Positions 56,112 to 64,000 of a DNA stretch of 64,000 nt are shown here, one piece after another. The notes under the pieces are model-generated. The model was given only the letters and a program-made list of their open reading frames with translations, made no database searches and was not told the DNA's origin. The stretch is from Acuticoccus yangtzensis (GTDB lineage Bacteria; Pseudomonadota; Alphaproteobacteria; Rhizobiales; Amorphaceae), in assembly GCF_001927245.1 (NCBI RefSeq), contig NZ_MJUX01000005.1, positions 62,001 through 126,000 on the forward strand, given 5' to 3'. The translations under genes and the position numbers were made by a program. Numbering within the stretch: the stretch's first letter is position 1; every line of letters begins with the position of its first letter.

Positions 56112-56462
56112 GTGCAACAGCAATATAGCCCCATCGAGATCAGCGACTGGCGCTCGCGCCTGCGCAGTTGCCTCGTGGCCAGTGGAAAGACTCGGTCACA
56201 AGTGTGCAGCGAGGCGGGGCTCAATCCCGCCTACCTGACGCAGATCCTCGAACAAAAAGGCGCCACCCCGCGCATCGACAACCTGCAGAAACTCGCGCAC
56301 GTCCTGCAGACGACGGTCACCTATTTGGTCGACGGCGTCGACATGGGGCCGGAAGCCACAGAATGTCTCTCCCTCTACACCGCGATGACGCCCGAGCGAC
56401 GCACGGCGGTCATGTGCATCATGCGAGACCTCGCGGCCCGCTCCAACGCGATCGACGCTTGA
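56112..56462 (+). CDS. XRE-family helix-turn-helix regulator
   Basis: 116 residues. A Cro/CI-type HTH covers about residues 14-75 (LRSCLVASGKTRSQVCSEAGLNPAYLTQILEQKGATPRIDNLQKLAHVL with the turn SEAGLNPAYLTQIL). It is followed by a short C-terminal helix region (TPERRTAVMCIMRDLAAR) probably for dimerisation. GTG at 56112 has AAGGA seven bases upstream. It has its own promoter with a palindrome in the spacer, so autorepression is likely (inference). No phage or toxin gene adjoins it; target genes unknown. The next gene follows after 81 bases. Confidence 0.88.
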   Translation: MQQQYSPIEISDWRSRLRSCLVASGKTRSQVCSEAGLNPAYLTQILEQKGATPRIDNLQKLAHVLQTTVTYLVDGVDMGPEATECLSLYTAMTPERRTAVMCIMRDLAARSNAIDA

Positions 56463-56543
56463 ATTCCACGCCGGTTCGGCCCATCGGTTGCCGGGCCGCC
56501 GTCACACATCGCCTTCCAAAGACCGGCGGCCTGAAGAGGAATC

Positions 56544-57290
56544 ATGACCGCCGCGCCACAAACCGTCGTGTGCATGAAATGGGGCACCGTATACGGCTCC
56601 GACTATGCCAACACCCTCTTCAACATGGTGCGGCGCCACACGACCCGCCCGCTCCGCTTCATCTGCTTTACCGATGACACCACCGGCCTCGATCCCGCGA
56701 TCGAGACGATGCCGCTGCCGCACATCGACCTGCCGCCGAGCCACATCAACAAGGCCTGGCGCAAGATCGCGCTGACCCAGGACGGCGTCGGCGGCCTCAC
56801 CGGCAACTTCCTGTTCCTCGACCTCGACGTCGTCGTCACCGGCGGCATCGACGACTTCTTCGACTTCGCGCCCGAGGCCACCTACTGCGTGATCGAGAAC
56901 TGGACGCAGAAGGGGTCCGGCATCGGCAACACGTCGGTCTTCCGCCTCACCGCAGGCGCCCATACCGAGGTCTACCGCACGCTGATGGCCGACCCCGCCG
57001 GGACCGTCGCCAAGCACCCCAACAGCCAGACCTTCAAATCGCGCACCATCGCATCGAAGACCTATTGGCCCGCGCCCTGGTGCGTCTCCTTCAAACATTC
57101 GCTGATGCCGCCCTTCCCGCTCAACTACGTGATGACGGCGCGGCTGCCGGACGACGCCAAGGTGGTCTGCTTCACCGGCTATCCCAACCCCGACCATGCC
57201 CGCGACGGGGTGTGGCCCGAAAAGACGTGGTACAAGCGCATCCGCAAGCACGTCCGGCCGACACCGTGGATTGCGCAGAATTGGCGGTAG
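56544..57290 (+). CDS. Glycosyltransferase-like protein with DxD motif
   Basis: 248 residues. It begins VVCMKWGTVYGSDYANTLFNMVRRH and FICFTDD, like GT8-type and related nucleotide-sugar enzymes, and has a DxD metal motif in NFLFLDLDVVVTG near residues 90-102. The rest (GSGIGNTSVFRL, PAPWCVSFKH, and the late VCFTGYPNPDHA) matches a group of bacterial proteins that I know only as hypothetical or glycosyltransferase-like. ATG at 56544 follows AAGAGGAA. Its end overlaps the ELM1-family gene, so both act together, probably on the cell envelope. Sugar donor and acceptor not known. Confidence 0.82.
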   Translation: MTAAPQTVVCMKWGTVYGSDYANTLFNMVRRHTTRPLRFICFTDDTTGLDPAIETMPLPHIDLPPSHINKAWRKIALTQDGVGGLTGNFLFLDLDVVVTGGIDDFFDFAPEATYCVIENWTQKGSGIGNTSVFRLTAGAHTEVYRTLMADPAGTVAKHPNSQTFKSRTIASKTYWPAPWCVSFKHSLMPPFPLNYVMTARLPDDAKVVCFTGYPNPDHARDGVWPEKTWYKRIRKHVRPTPWIAQNWR

Positions 57291-58267
57291 CGCGGGTCGT
57301 CGTCCTTACCGACGGGGTGGCCGGCCATGACCGCACCTCGTCAGGCGTCTTGGCCGCCCTCGCGCAGCACCGCACCCTCGAGACGACATGGGTGAGGATG
57401 CGCGAGCGCCGGCCCTTGTCGCGCCGCCTGCACAGGATCACCGCCGCCTTCATGCCCGCCCGCCGCTGGATCGCCGGCAACGTCGAGATCTCCGGCACGC
57501 TCCCCGCGTCGGCGGACATCGTCGTGTCCACAGGCCCTTCCACAGCGGCGGCCAACATCGCCATCGCCCGCGCGCTGGGGGCCAAGAACATCTATTGCGG
57601 TTTCCCCAAGCGCCCGCAATTCGGCGTCACCGCGCTGTTGACGCCGGTGCCGTCCGGCGCGCGCTGTGCCATCCTCGCCCCGCGCCCGACCGACATCGAC
57701 GCGGCGAGGCTGCGCCCGCCTGTGCCGGTGCGCGAGCCGGGGCCGCATACGATCGCCGTGATGATGGGCGGCGAATCGAAGCACTACGCCTATACCGAGC
57801 GGGACATGCTCACCCTCGCCCGTGCACTGCGCTCCATCCTCGAAAGCGAGCCGGAGTGGACGCTGATCGCCTATGATTCGCGGCGCACCGCCCACGCCTT
57901 GTTCGACACCTTCTCCGGCGCGCTCGGCACCATGGATGGCCGCGTGCGCTATGTGCGTTATGCGCAGGCCGGGCTCGCGTCCAATGCCGAGGCGTTCGAG
58001 ACCGACCTGATCCTCGTCACCGCGGACAGCCTGTCCATGGTCACCGAGGCCGTCGCCTCGGCGCGGCCGACCCTCGTGATCGCCGCCGACGCCTATACCG
58101 GCCCGCGGCGCGACCTCAACGAAATCGATGCCTTGATCGCCCAGCGGCTGGTGGCCCGCACCACCTTCGGCGCGCTGACGCGGATGAGCCTCCAATCGCT
58201 GCCGCACCCGCCCTCCACCTCCCAGCCGGAGGCCCTCAGTGCGCTTCTGAAGGCGCGCGGCCTCTAG
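57266..58267 (+). CDS. ELM1/GtrOC1 family protein
   Basis: About 334 residues. It has the family start ARVVVLTDGVAGHDRTSSGVLAAL, a middle VSTGPSTAAANIAIA, a second half MMGGESKHYAYTERD, and TADSLSMVTEAVASARPTLVIAADAYTG near the end. The family has a GT-B-like (glycosyltransferase) fold and is the bacterial relative of plant ELM1, which helps mitochondrial division; in bacteria it is linked to envelope sugar metabolism. The start is uncertain: GTG 57266 or TTG 57281, both overlapping the previous gene. Confidence 0.85.
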   Translation: MDCAELAVARVVVLTDGVAGHDRTSSGVLAALAQHRTLETTWVRMRERRPLSRRLHRITAAFMPARRWIAGNVEISGTLPASADIVVSTGPSTAAANIAIARALGAKNIYCGFPKRPQFGVTALLTPVPSGARCAILAPRPTDIDAARLRPPVPVREPGPHTIAVMMGGESKHYAYTERDMLTLARALRSILESEPEWTLIAYDSRRTAHALFDTFSGALGTMDGRVRYVRYAQAGLASNAEAFETDLILVTADSLSMVTEAVASARPTLVIAADAYTGPRRDLNEIDALIAQRLVARTTFGALTRMSLQSLPHPPSTSQPEALSALLKARGL

Positions 58268-58493
58268 CGACTGACGTCCTCCTCCGCGCTGCCGCCGGGG
58301 GAGGTCGCCTCGCATCGGGCCGGCGTGACGCGATTTGGCGGCTGAATGTCGCGCACCCCCTTTATTCACGTCAGGTTTGGCTGATTTGGCGCAGTGAATG
58401 CTGTGAAAGCCCGTTGCCGGACCTCATCGCTGGCGCAATAGTCCCATGCCCAAAGGCTGCTGGGCACCGATCGCCCTCGGCCTGGAGACATCT

Positions 58494-59687
58494 ATGAGCC
58501 TGACACGCCAACTCGTTCTGCTCGTTTTTCTCGCAGCGGTGGGGGGCCTCGGCTACCTCGTCTACCTGGAACGCCCGGCGAGCGAGGACACCGCCGCCGC
58601 GCCCTCCCCGGCCGCCGCCGGAGGAAGCGGAGCACGGGCCGTCGCGGTCGAGGCTGCGGTCGCCGCCGAACGGGTTCTGGAACGCCGCGTGGAGGCGGTC
58701 GGCACCACCCGCGCCCTCCAGTCGGTCGACATCGTCCCGCTGGACGACGGGCGCATCGTCGAGCTCAACATCACCCCCGGCATGCAGATCGACGAGGGCG
58801 ACATCATCGCCCGGCTGGATCCGATGATCGAGCAGGCGACCTTGAACGAGTACGAGGCGCAGGCCGAGGAGCGCCGGGCTGCGCTCGACCGGTCCATGAC
58901 GCTGCGCCAGTCCAACGCCTCCACCGTCAGCCAGGCTGCGGTCGAAACGCTGCGGGCCGAACTCTCGGTCGCCGAAGCCGCCGTGGAGCGGGCGCGCTAC
59001 AACCTCTCGAACCGGACCGTGCGGGCTCCCTTCTCAGGCGTCCTCGGTATCTCCTCCGTCGACCTCGGGGCGCGGGTCGAAACGTCCACCGTTCTCACCA
59101 CCTTGGACGACCTGTCCGAAGTGGAGATCGAATTCCGCCTGCCCGAAACCGTCTATGGGCAAATTCACCAGGGCCAGCGGATCCATGCGCAGAGCGCCGC
59201 CTTCCCCAGCCGGACCTTCGTCGGCACGGTGGCCGCGGTGGACAGCCGGATCGATTCGGTGAGCCGCGCCTTCCGCGTGCGCGCCCGCCTGCCGAACGAC
59301 GACCGCGCCCTCCCCGTCGGTATGTTCATGCGCCTCGACCTTGCGCTCGACGACCGCCGCGCCGTGGTGGTGCCGGAGGAAGCGCTCGTCGTCGAGGGCG
59401 GCACCTCGCAGATCTACCTGGTTCAGAACGACACGGCGGTCCGGCGCGAAATCCGCACCGGCCTGCGCCGCAACGGCGTCGTCGAGGTTCTCGAAGGTGT
59501 GGGCGCAGGTGACCTCGTCGTCAGCCGCGGCATCCAGTCCGTGCGCGACGGAGGGCCGGTCAGGGTGATCGGCCGCACCCCGCTCCCCGGAACGCCGACC
59601 GAGGTGGAGACGCCTGCGGTCCCGGCCGCGGCCATCACGCCCGGCCGGCCTGAAGCTGCCGCGTCACCGGCAGGGAGCCGCACCTGA
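58494..59687 (+). CDS. RND efflux periplasmic adaptor (membrane fusion protein)
   Basis: 397 residues. It has an N-terminal membrane segment, then lipoyl half-motifs (VEAVGTTRALQSVDIVP and VRAPFSGVLGISSVDLGARV) flanking a coiled-coil hairpin (AQAEERRAALDRSMTLRQ, AAVETLRAELSVAEAAVERAR), then beta-barrel (VEIEFRLPETVYGQIHQGQ) and membrane-proximal parts, and a Pro/Ala-rich tail. It links the inner-membrane pump to an outer-membrane channel. ATG at 58494 has GGAG six bases upstream. The stop overlaps the pump start by one base (TGATG). Confidence 0.94.
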   Translation: MSLTRQLVLLVFLAAVGGLGYLVYLERPASEDTAAAPSPAAAGGSGARAVAVEAAVAAERVLERRVEAVGTTRALQSVDIVPLDDGRIVELNITPGMQIDEGDIIARLDPMIEQATLNEYEAQAEERRAALDRSMTLRQSNASTVSQAAVETLRAELSVAEAAVERARYNLSNRTVRAPFSGVLGISSVDLGARVETSTVLTTLDDLSEVEIEFRLPETVYGQIHQGQRIHAQSAAFPSRTFVGTVAAVDSRIDSVSRAFRVRARLPNDDRALPVGMFMRLDLALDDRRAVVVPEEALVVEGGTSQIYLVQNDTAVRREIRTGLRRNGVVEVLEGVGAGDLVVSRGIQSVRDGGPVRVIGRTPLPGTPTEVETPAVPAAAITPGRPEAAASPAGSRT

Positions 59688-62600
59688 TGCTGTCCGATCT
59701 CGCCATTCGCCGCCCGGTGCTGGCGGCGGTCGTCAGCCTCCTCATCATCGTCTTCGGGGCGGGCGCGCTCACGGGCCTCCCCATCCGCGAGCTGCCGGAC
59801 ATCGACACCGCCGTCGTGACCGTGCGCACCACCTATACCGGCGCCTCGCCGGAAATCGTCGACACCGACATCACCGAGATCCTGGAAGCGTCCATCTCCG
59901 GCATCTCCGGCATCAAGACGCTCTCCTCGCAGTCGCGCCGCGGCCGCTCCTCCATCACCATCGAGTTCGAGATCGGCCGCGACATCGACGAGGCGGCCAA
60001 CGACGTGCGCGATGCCGTCGCCCGTGTCCGCGGCGACCTTCCCGACGACGTGGACGAGCCGCAGGTGGTGAAGTCCGACGCGGACGGTGACCCGGTCATG
60101 CGCCTCGCCGTCACCTCCACGAGGATGACCCCGGCCGAGATCACCGACTATGTGGATCGCTACGTCGTCGACCGTCTCGCCACCGTCAACGGCGTCGCCT
60201 CGGTCGACCTCTACGGCGACAGACCCTTCGCGGTGCGGATCTGGCTGGACCGTCGGGCCATGGCGGCGCGCAATCTCACGGTGGCCGACATTTCGAGCGC
60301 GCTGCAGCGGGCGAACGTCGAGCTTCCGGCCGGCGAGATCGAATCGACCACCCGCCAGCTCACCGTGCGCCTCGACAGCCGCCTGCCGGACGTCGAGGCT
60401 TTCGCCAACGTCGTGATCTCCCAGGTCGGCGGCTATCCGATCCGCCTGTCCGACGTCGCCCGCGTCATCCCCGGCGTGTCGGACGACACCACCGTCGTGC
60501 GCTCGGACGGGCGGCCGGCGATCGGCCTCAACGTCATCCGCCAGAGCCAATCGAACACGCTCGCCATCAGCCAGGGCGTGCGGGACGAGATCGCGGCGAT
60601 GTCGTCCACCCTCCCGGACGGCATGGAAATCTCCGTCGGCTCGGACGATGCGATCTTCGTCGGCGCCTCGATCAAGGAGGTGGTGACGGCGCTCGCCATG
60701 TCGCTCGTCCTGGTGGTGGCGGTGATCCTGGTGTTCCTGCGCTCGTGGCGGGCGACGTTGATCCCGGCCATCACCATCCCGATCGCGCTCATCGGGACGT
60801 TCGTCTTCGTCGGCGCGCTGGGCTTCTCCATCAACGTTCTGACGCTTCTCGCGATGCTCCTCGCCATCGGCCTCGTCGTCGACGACGCCATCGTGGTGCT
60901 GGAGAATATCCAGCGGCGGATCGACAACGGCGAATCGGTGCTCGTCGCCTCCGTGCTCGGCTCGCGCCAGGTGACCTTCGCGGTCATCGCCACCTCGCTG
61001 ACCCTCATCGCCGTGTTCGTTCCCATCTCCTTCCTCGGCGGGCAGGTGGGGCGGCTCTTCACCGAGTTCGGCTTCGTCATGGCGAGCGCGGTGATGATCT
61101 CCACCTTCGTGGCGCTGACGGCGTGCCCGGCGCTCGCCTCCAAGGTGCTGAGCCGCCACACCGGCGTCGCCGAGAAGCCCGAGGGCGCGCTCATGCGCGG
61201 CTTCCGCGCGGTGGTGGGGGCGGCGCTGGCGGCCCCGCTCATCGTCCTGGTGGCGGCGGCCGGCATCGCCGGTGTCGGCGCGGTTGTCTATACGACGATC
61301 CCCTCCGAGCTGACGCCGCGCGAGGACCGGGGCGTCGCCTTCGTGCCGCTCGCCGCTCCCGAAGGGGCAACGGTCGGGTTCACCGACCAGGCGGCACGGC
61401 AGGTGGAGGAGATCGCCGCGCCGCTGCGCCGGGAGGGTGACATCGCCTCCATCTTCACCCTGTCCGGCTCGTGGGGCCGCACCAACCGCGCCTTCGTGGT
61501 CTTCCGCCTCGCCGACTGGAAGGACCGCGACATGTCCGCCCAGGAGATCGCCAACGCGCTGCGGCCCGGCATGTCCAACGTGACGGCGGCGCGCGGCTTC
61601 CCGATCACCCCGTCCGGCCTCGGCCTGCGCGGCGGGCGCACACCGCTGCAGATCGTGGTCTCCGGCCCCGACTTCCCGAGCGTGCAGCAGTGGGCGGCCA
61701 CCCTGCTGGAGGCCGCGAAGGCCAATCCGCGCCTCGCCAACATGGAGATGGACTACGAGGAGAATCAGCCGCAGCTCTACATCTCCGTCGACCGGCAGCG
61801 GGCCGACGATCTCGGCGTCTCGATCGAAACCATCGCCCAATCGCTGCAGACCCTGCTCGCCTCGCGCGAGGTGACCAACTTCGTCGACCGCGGCCGGGAA
61901 TATCCGGTGCTGATGCAGGCGGAGGCGGACGACCGCTCGTCACCCTCCGACATCGACTTCATCTTCGTGCGCTCCGGCGACGGCACCCAGCTCGTCCCGC
62001 TCTCCACTCTGGTGACGATCCGCGAGGGGGCCGCCGCGGCCGAGCTGCGCCGCTACGACCGTCTGCCGTCGATCACCGTGGAGGGCACCACGGCGGACGA
62101 CTACACGCTGGGCGAGGCGATCACCTTCATGCAGGCGGAGGCCGCCCGGCTTCTGCCGCCGGAAGCGCGAATCAGCCTGCGCGGCCAGTCGCAGCAGTTC
62201 GAGGAGACGTCGAGCGGGGCGGCCTTCACCTTCGGCCTCGCCCTTCTCATCGTCTTCCTGGTGCTGGCAGCCCAGTTCGAGAGCTTCATCCACCCGCTGA
62301 CGATCATGCTCACCGTGCCGCTGGGCGTCGCCGGCGCCGTGTTCTCGATGGCGCTGACGGGACTGACGTTCAACATCTACAGCCAGATCGGCATCATCCT
62401 GCTCATCGGGCTGATGGCGAAGAACGGCATCCTCATCGTCGAATTCGCCAATCAGCTTCGCGACGAGGGGCTGTCGGTGCGCGATGCCGTGTTGGAGGCC
62501 ACCGTTCTGCGTCTCCGGCCGATCGTCATGACGATCGTGTCCACGGTCCTGGGCGCGGTGCCCCTCATCATCGCGACGGGTGCGGGCGCGGAAAGCCGGA

Positions 62601-62782
62601 TCGCCATCGGCACGGTGATCATCGGCGGGCTGGTGGTTTCCGGCCTTCTCACCCTGGTCGTGACGCCGGTGCTCTACGATCTCCTCGCCCGCCTCACCAA
62701 GCCGCGCTCGGCCGTCGACAAGGCGCTCGAGGCGGAACTGTCGCAGATCGACAAGCCCCGCGGCCCCGCCCCGGCGGAGTGA
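59687..62782 (+). CDS. RND multidrug efflux pump (HAE-1 type permease)
   Basis: 1031 residues, 12 membrane helices with two large periplasmic loops. It has the start LSDLAIRRPVLAAVVSLLIIVFG, the IRELPDIDTAVV and IEFEIGRDIDEAAN porter regions, and the proton-relay Asp pair in IGLVVDDAIVVLENIQRR of helix 4, with a matching second half ending GTVIIGGLVVSGLLTLVVTPVLYDL. Exports drugs, lipids or other small amphiphiles with the adaptor encoded just upstream. No TolC-type channel gene is next to it, so it must use one from elsewhere. A hairpin follows 21 bases after the stop. Confidence 0.96.
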   Translation: MLSDLAIRRPVLAAVVSLLIIVFGAGALTGLPIRELPDIDTAVVTVRTTYTGASPEIVDTDITEILEASISGISGIKTLSSQSRRGRSSITIEFEIGRDIDEAANDVRDAVARVRGDLPDDVDEPQVVKSDADGDPVMRLAVTSTRMTPAEITDYVDRYVVDRLATVNGVASVDLYGDRPFAVRIWLDRRAMAARNLTVADISSALQRANVELPAGEIESTTRQLTVRLDSRLPDVEAFANVVISQVGGYPIRLSDVARVIPGVSDDTTVVRSDGRPAIGLNVIRQSQSNTLAISQGVRDEIAAMSSTLPDGMEISVGSDDAIFVGASIKEVVTALAMSLVLVVAVILVFLRSWRATLIPAITIPIALIGTFVFVGALGFSINVLTLLAMLLAIGLVVDDAIVVLENIQRRIDNGESVLVASVLGSRQVTFAVIATSLTLIAVFVPISFLGGQVGRLFTEFGFVMASAVMISTFVALTACPALASKVLSRHTGVAEKPEGALMRGFRAVVGAALAAPLIVLVAAAGIAGVGAVVYTTIPSELTPREDRGVAFVPLAAPEGATVGFTDQAARQVEEIAAPLRREGDIASIFTLSGSWGRTNRAFVVFRLADWKDRDMSAQEIANALRPGMSNVTAARGFPITPSGLGLRGGRTPLQIVVSGPDFPSVQQWAATLLEAAKANPRLANMEMDYEENQPQLYISVDRQRADDLGVSIETIAQSLQTLLASREVTNFVDRGREYPVLMQAEADDRSSPSDIDFIFVRSGDGTQLVPLSTLVTIREGAAAAELRRYDRLPSITVEGTTADDYTLGEAITFMQAEAARLLPPEARISLRGQSQQFEETSSGAAFTFGLALLIVFLVLAAQFESFIHPLTIMLTVPLGVAGAVFSMALTGLTFNIYSQIGIILLIGLMAKNGILIVEFANQLRDEGLSVRDAVLEATVLRLRPIVMTIVSTVLGAVPLIIATGAGAESRIAIGTVIIGGLVVSGLLTLVVTPVLYDLLARLTKPRSAVDKALEAELSQIDKPRGPAPAE

Positions 62783-62803
62783 GCCGCGACCGATTGCACG
62801 GGC

Positions 62804-62831
62804 GGTTTGCAGGTCCCTCCACCTGCAAACC
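62804..62831 (+). terminator. Hairpin after the RND operon
   Basis: GGTTTGCAGGT (62804-62814) pairs perfectly with 62821-62831 around a 6-base loop. Only two T residues follow, so termination may need help. It is also readable from the convergent methyltransferase gene. Confidence 0.6.
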
Positions 62832-62966
62832 TTCCCATCGGCGAAAAGCCCTAGCCTGGTGGGCATGTTAGATGCTGAACTCGGCAACGCGCGACTTCAG
62901 CAGGAGCGCGAGGGAGCACCTCGCGGGGCCGCCCGCTCGCGAACGCGCCGAGGTGGCTGCGGGGCC

Positions 62967-63569
62967 TCAGCCGGCCCGCTTCACCGCCGCTTTGGCGCGG
63001 TGGTGCCTCGCCTGCGCCGCGGCCAGTTTGCCCGCGAACGCCACCCACTCACCAGGCGGCGACGTGTATGTCTTGAATCCCGCACGGTTCTTGCGCCACA
63101 CGGGGATCTTCACCGCCGTGCCGAAGGCGGCGCGGATCCGTTCGCCCCACCACGGGCCGGGGCGGATCGTCGTATGCGCGTTGCGCCCGTCCGGCAGGAT
63201 CGCCTGGGCCGGGGCGGTGGTGACGATGATCAGCGCCCGGTCGGTCAGCCGCGCGATGTCGGCCAGCACGCCGTCCACCTCGTCCGGCTCCAGGTGCTCC
63301 AGAACGTCGATGCAGATGACATAGTCGTAGCGCTCCTTCTGAAGCGCCGCGATCTCGGGGATGGCGGGGTCGAAAAGGTGCCGCTCGGTGACGCTGGGGA
63401 CGTCGATGATCGCGCCGAAACGCCCCTGCCCCGCGCCATAGTCGAGCAGCGTCCTCGGCGCCGAAAGCTGCACCCACGGCTCGATATAGCGGCGCATCTT
63501 CACCGCCGTCGTCCCGTAGGACTGGTCGCGGTGCATCTGCGCATAGGCTTCGACGTTGCGCGTCTCCAT
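62967..63569 (-). CDS. Class I SAM-dependent methyltransferase
   Basis: 200 residues. Motif I is LLDYGAGQGRFG (SAM glycine loop); IDVLEHLEPDEVDGVLADIARL is the usual post-II/III stretch with the DVLEH element; the C-terminal part is basic (AQARHHRAKAAVKRAG). ATG at 63569 has GGAG five bases upstream, and the 263-residue reading adds an Arg/Gly leader with no match. Substrate unknown; the HTTIRPGPWWGERIRA segment suggests small-molecule rather than RNA methylation, but this is weak. Confidence 0.88.
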   Translation of the reverse strand: METRNVEAYAQMHRDQSYGTTAVKMRRYIEPWVQLSAPRTLLDYGAGQGRFGAIIDVPSVTERHLFDPAIPEIAALQKERYDYVICIDVLEHLEPDEVDGVLADIARLTDRALIIVTTAPAQAILPDGRNAHTTIRPGPWWGERIRAAFGTAVKIPVWRKNRAGFKTYTSPPGEWVAFAGKLAAAQARHHRAKAAVKRAG

Positions 63570-63802
63570 CCCGGCTCCCGTGGTCAAATTCCGATCGCGC
63601 TCACCCGTACACCGATCCGCACGTCTTGGGACACGTTTATTGCCGGCACTCCCCGGCGTGTTCCCCGGCGTTTCGCGGCGAGATCCCGCCCGGCCGGCCC
63701 CATTGCGGCCACCATTGCTCGCCAACACAGCGCCATCTCGCATAGCATCATAGATCACGCGCCCATCGACGGGTCATCATGTCAGGACAGGAGTTCAATG
63801 CG

Positions 63803-64000
63803 ATGAGCCTTTTGATTGATCGCCGCATCATGCTCGGCCTCGCCGCCGGGGGCATGGCGGCCGCGCTCGGTGCCGGGTCCGCGGCCGCAGCGGCAGAAAC
63901 GGCCGGCGCCGTCGCCGATCTCACGGGGAGTGCCACGGCGTCGGCGTCGGGTTCCGCGGAACGGGCGCTCGCGGTCAGCGATCCGGTGCACATCGCGGAA
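63803..64000 (+). CDS. FecR-domain secreted protein, 3' end cut by the window
   Basis: The first 66 residues only. A signal peptide (MSLLIDRRIMLGLAAGGMAAALGAGSAAAAA, Ala-rich cleavage region) is followed by GAVADLTGSATASASGSAERALAVSDPVHIAE, the typical opening of FecR-type domains (GxVxxxxGxA, then LAxGDxVxxxE). Such secreted proteins often sit in the periplasm or are exported beta-structure proteins. ATG at 63803 has GGAG nine bases upstream; ATG at 63779 in the same frame is the alternative. Confidence 0.65.
   Translation, partial: MSLLIDRRIMLGLAAGGMAAALGAGSAAAAAETAGAVADLTGSATASASGSAERALAVSDPVHIAE

Overview
This is a GC-rich chromosomal window from an alphaproteobacterium, most likely a member of the Hyphomicrobiales (Rhizobiales). 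That placement rests on gene content and order: the nuoJKLMN-birA-rnj-mce block, a DUF1467 gene, an ETF-ubiquinone oxidoreductase, a TctABC importer with a Bug-type binding protein, aerobic-type cobQ/cobO, an ELM1-family protein and Ku/LigD end joining. The genus cannot be fixed from the sequence alone. No phage, transposase, integrase, CRISPR array or rRNA was seen. There is one tRNA, Ala with anticodon CGC.

Left part (1-19.7 kb): a 5'-truncated cytochrome P450 overlaps an LpxL-like acyltransferase gene. A two-domain protein with a histone-H1-like Lys/Ala linker follows. The tripartite tricarboxylate transporter operon tctC-(hairpin)-tctB-tctA ends in a clear terminator. Next come tRNA-Ala, a divergent sulfotransferase-like protein, the first copy of a palindromic dispersed repeat, cobQ, a small glycine-zipper lipoprotein and cobO. 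A PAS-GGDEF-EAL protein, an SDR oxidoreductase, a Ca2+/cation exchanger, a succinate-semialdehyde-type dehydrogenase and otsA complete this part.

Middle (19.7-36.5 kb): an NHEJ operon (DUF7218-like, ku, ligD) is followed by a translationally coupled pair of binding-protein-like genes with no permease, divergent from a giant MscS-family channel. A TSUP exporter, a PPP-type phosphatase, a family-4-like uracil-DNA glycosylase, ETF-QO, an NDUFS6-like zinc-finger protein, an FAD monooxygenase and DUF1467 follow.

Right part (36.6-64 kb): a tightly overlapped four-gene operon ltnD-otnK-otnC-otnI encodes four-carbon sugar-acid (threonate/erythronate-type) catabolism and ends at an inverted copy of the same palindromic repeat. 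It lies between mce and DUF1467, which I recall as neighbours in relatives. The minus-strand series nuoJKLMN-birA-rnj-mce follows, with nuoA-I absent and a DegP-like protease and a K+ channel upstream instead. After that come a Tim44-domain protein, a 66-residue Arg-rich orphan with its own promoter and terminator, two paralogous secreted cysteine proteins, purB, an XRE regulator with a recognisable promoter, a glycosyltransferase-like/ELM1 pair, an RND efflux pair, a methyltransferase and the start of a FecR-domain protein.

The best candidates for something undescribed are the palindromic repeat pair, the duplicated-domain/histone-like-linker protein, the permease-less binding-protein pair with its repeated peptide motif, the secreted cysteine paralogues and the low-complexity tail of NuoM. 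No single locus is clearly a new defence or mobile system.
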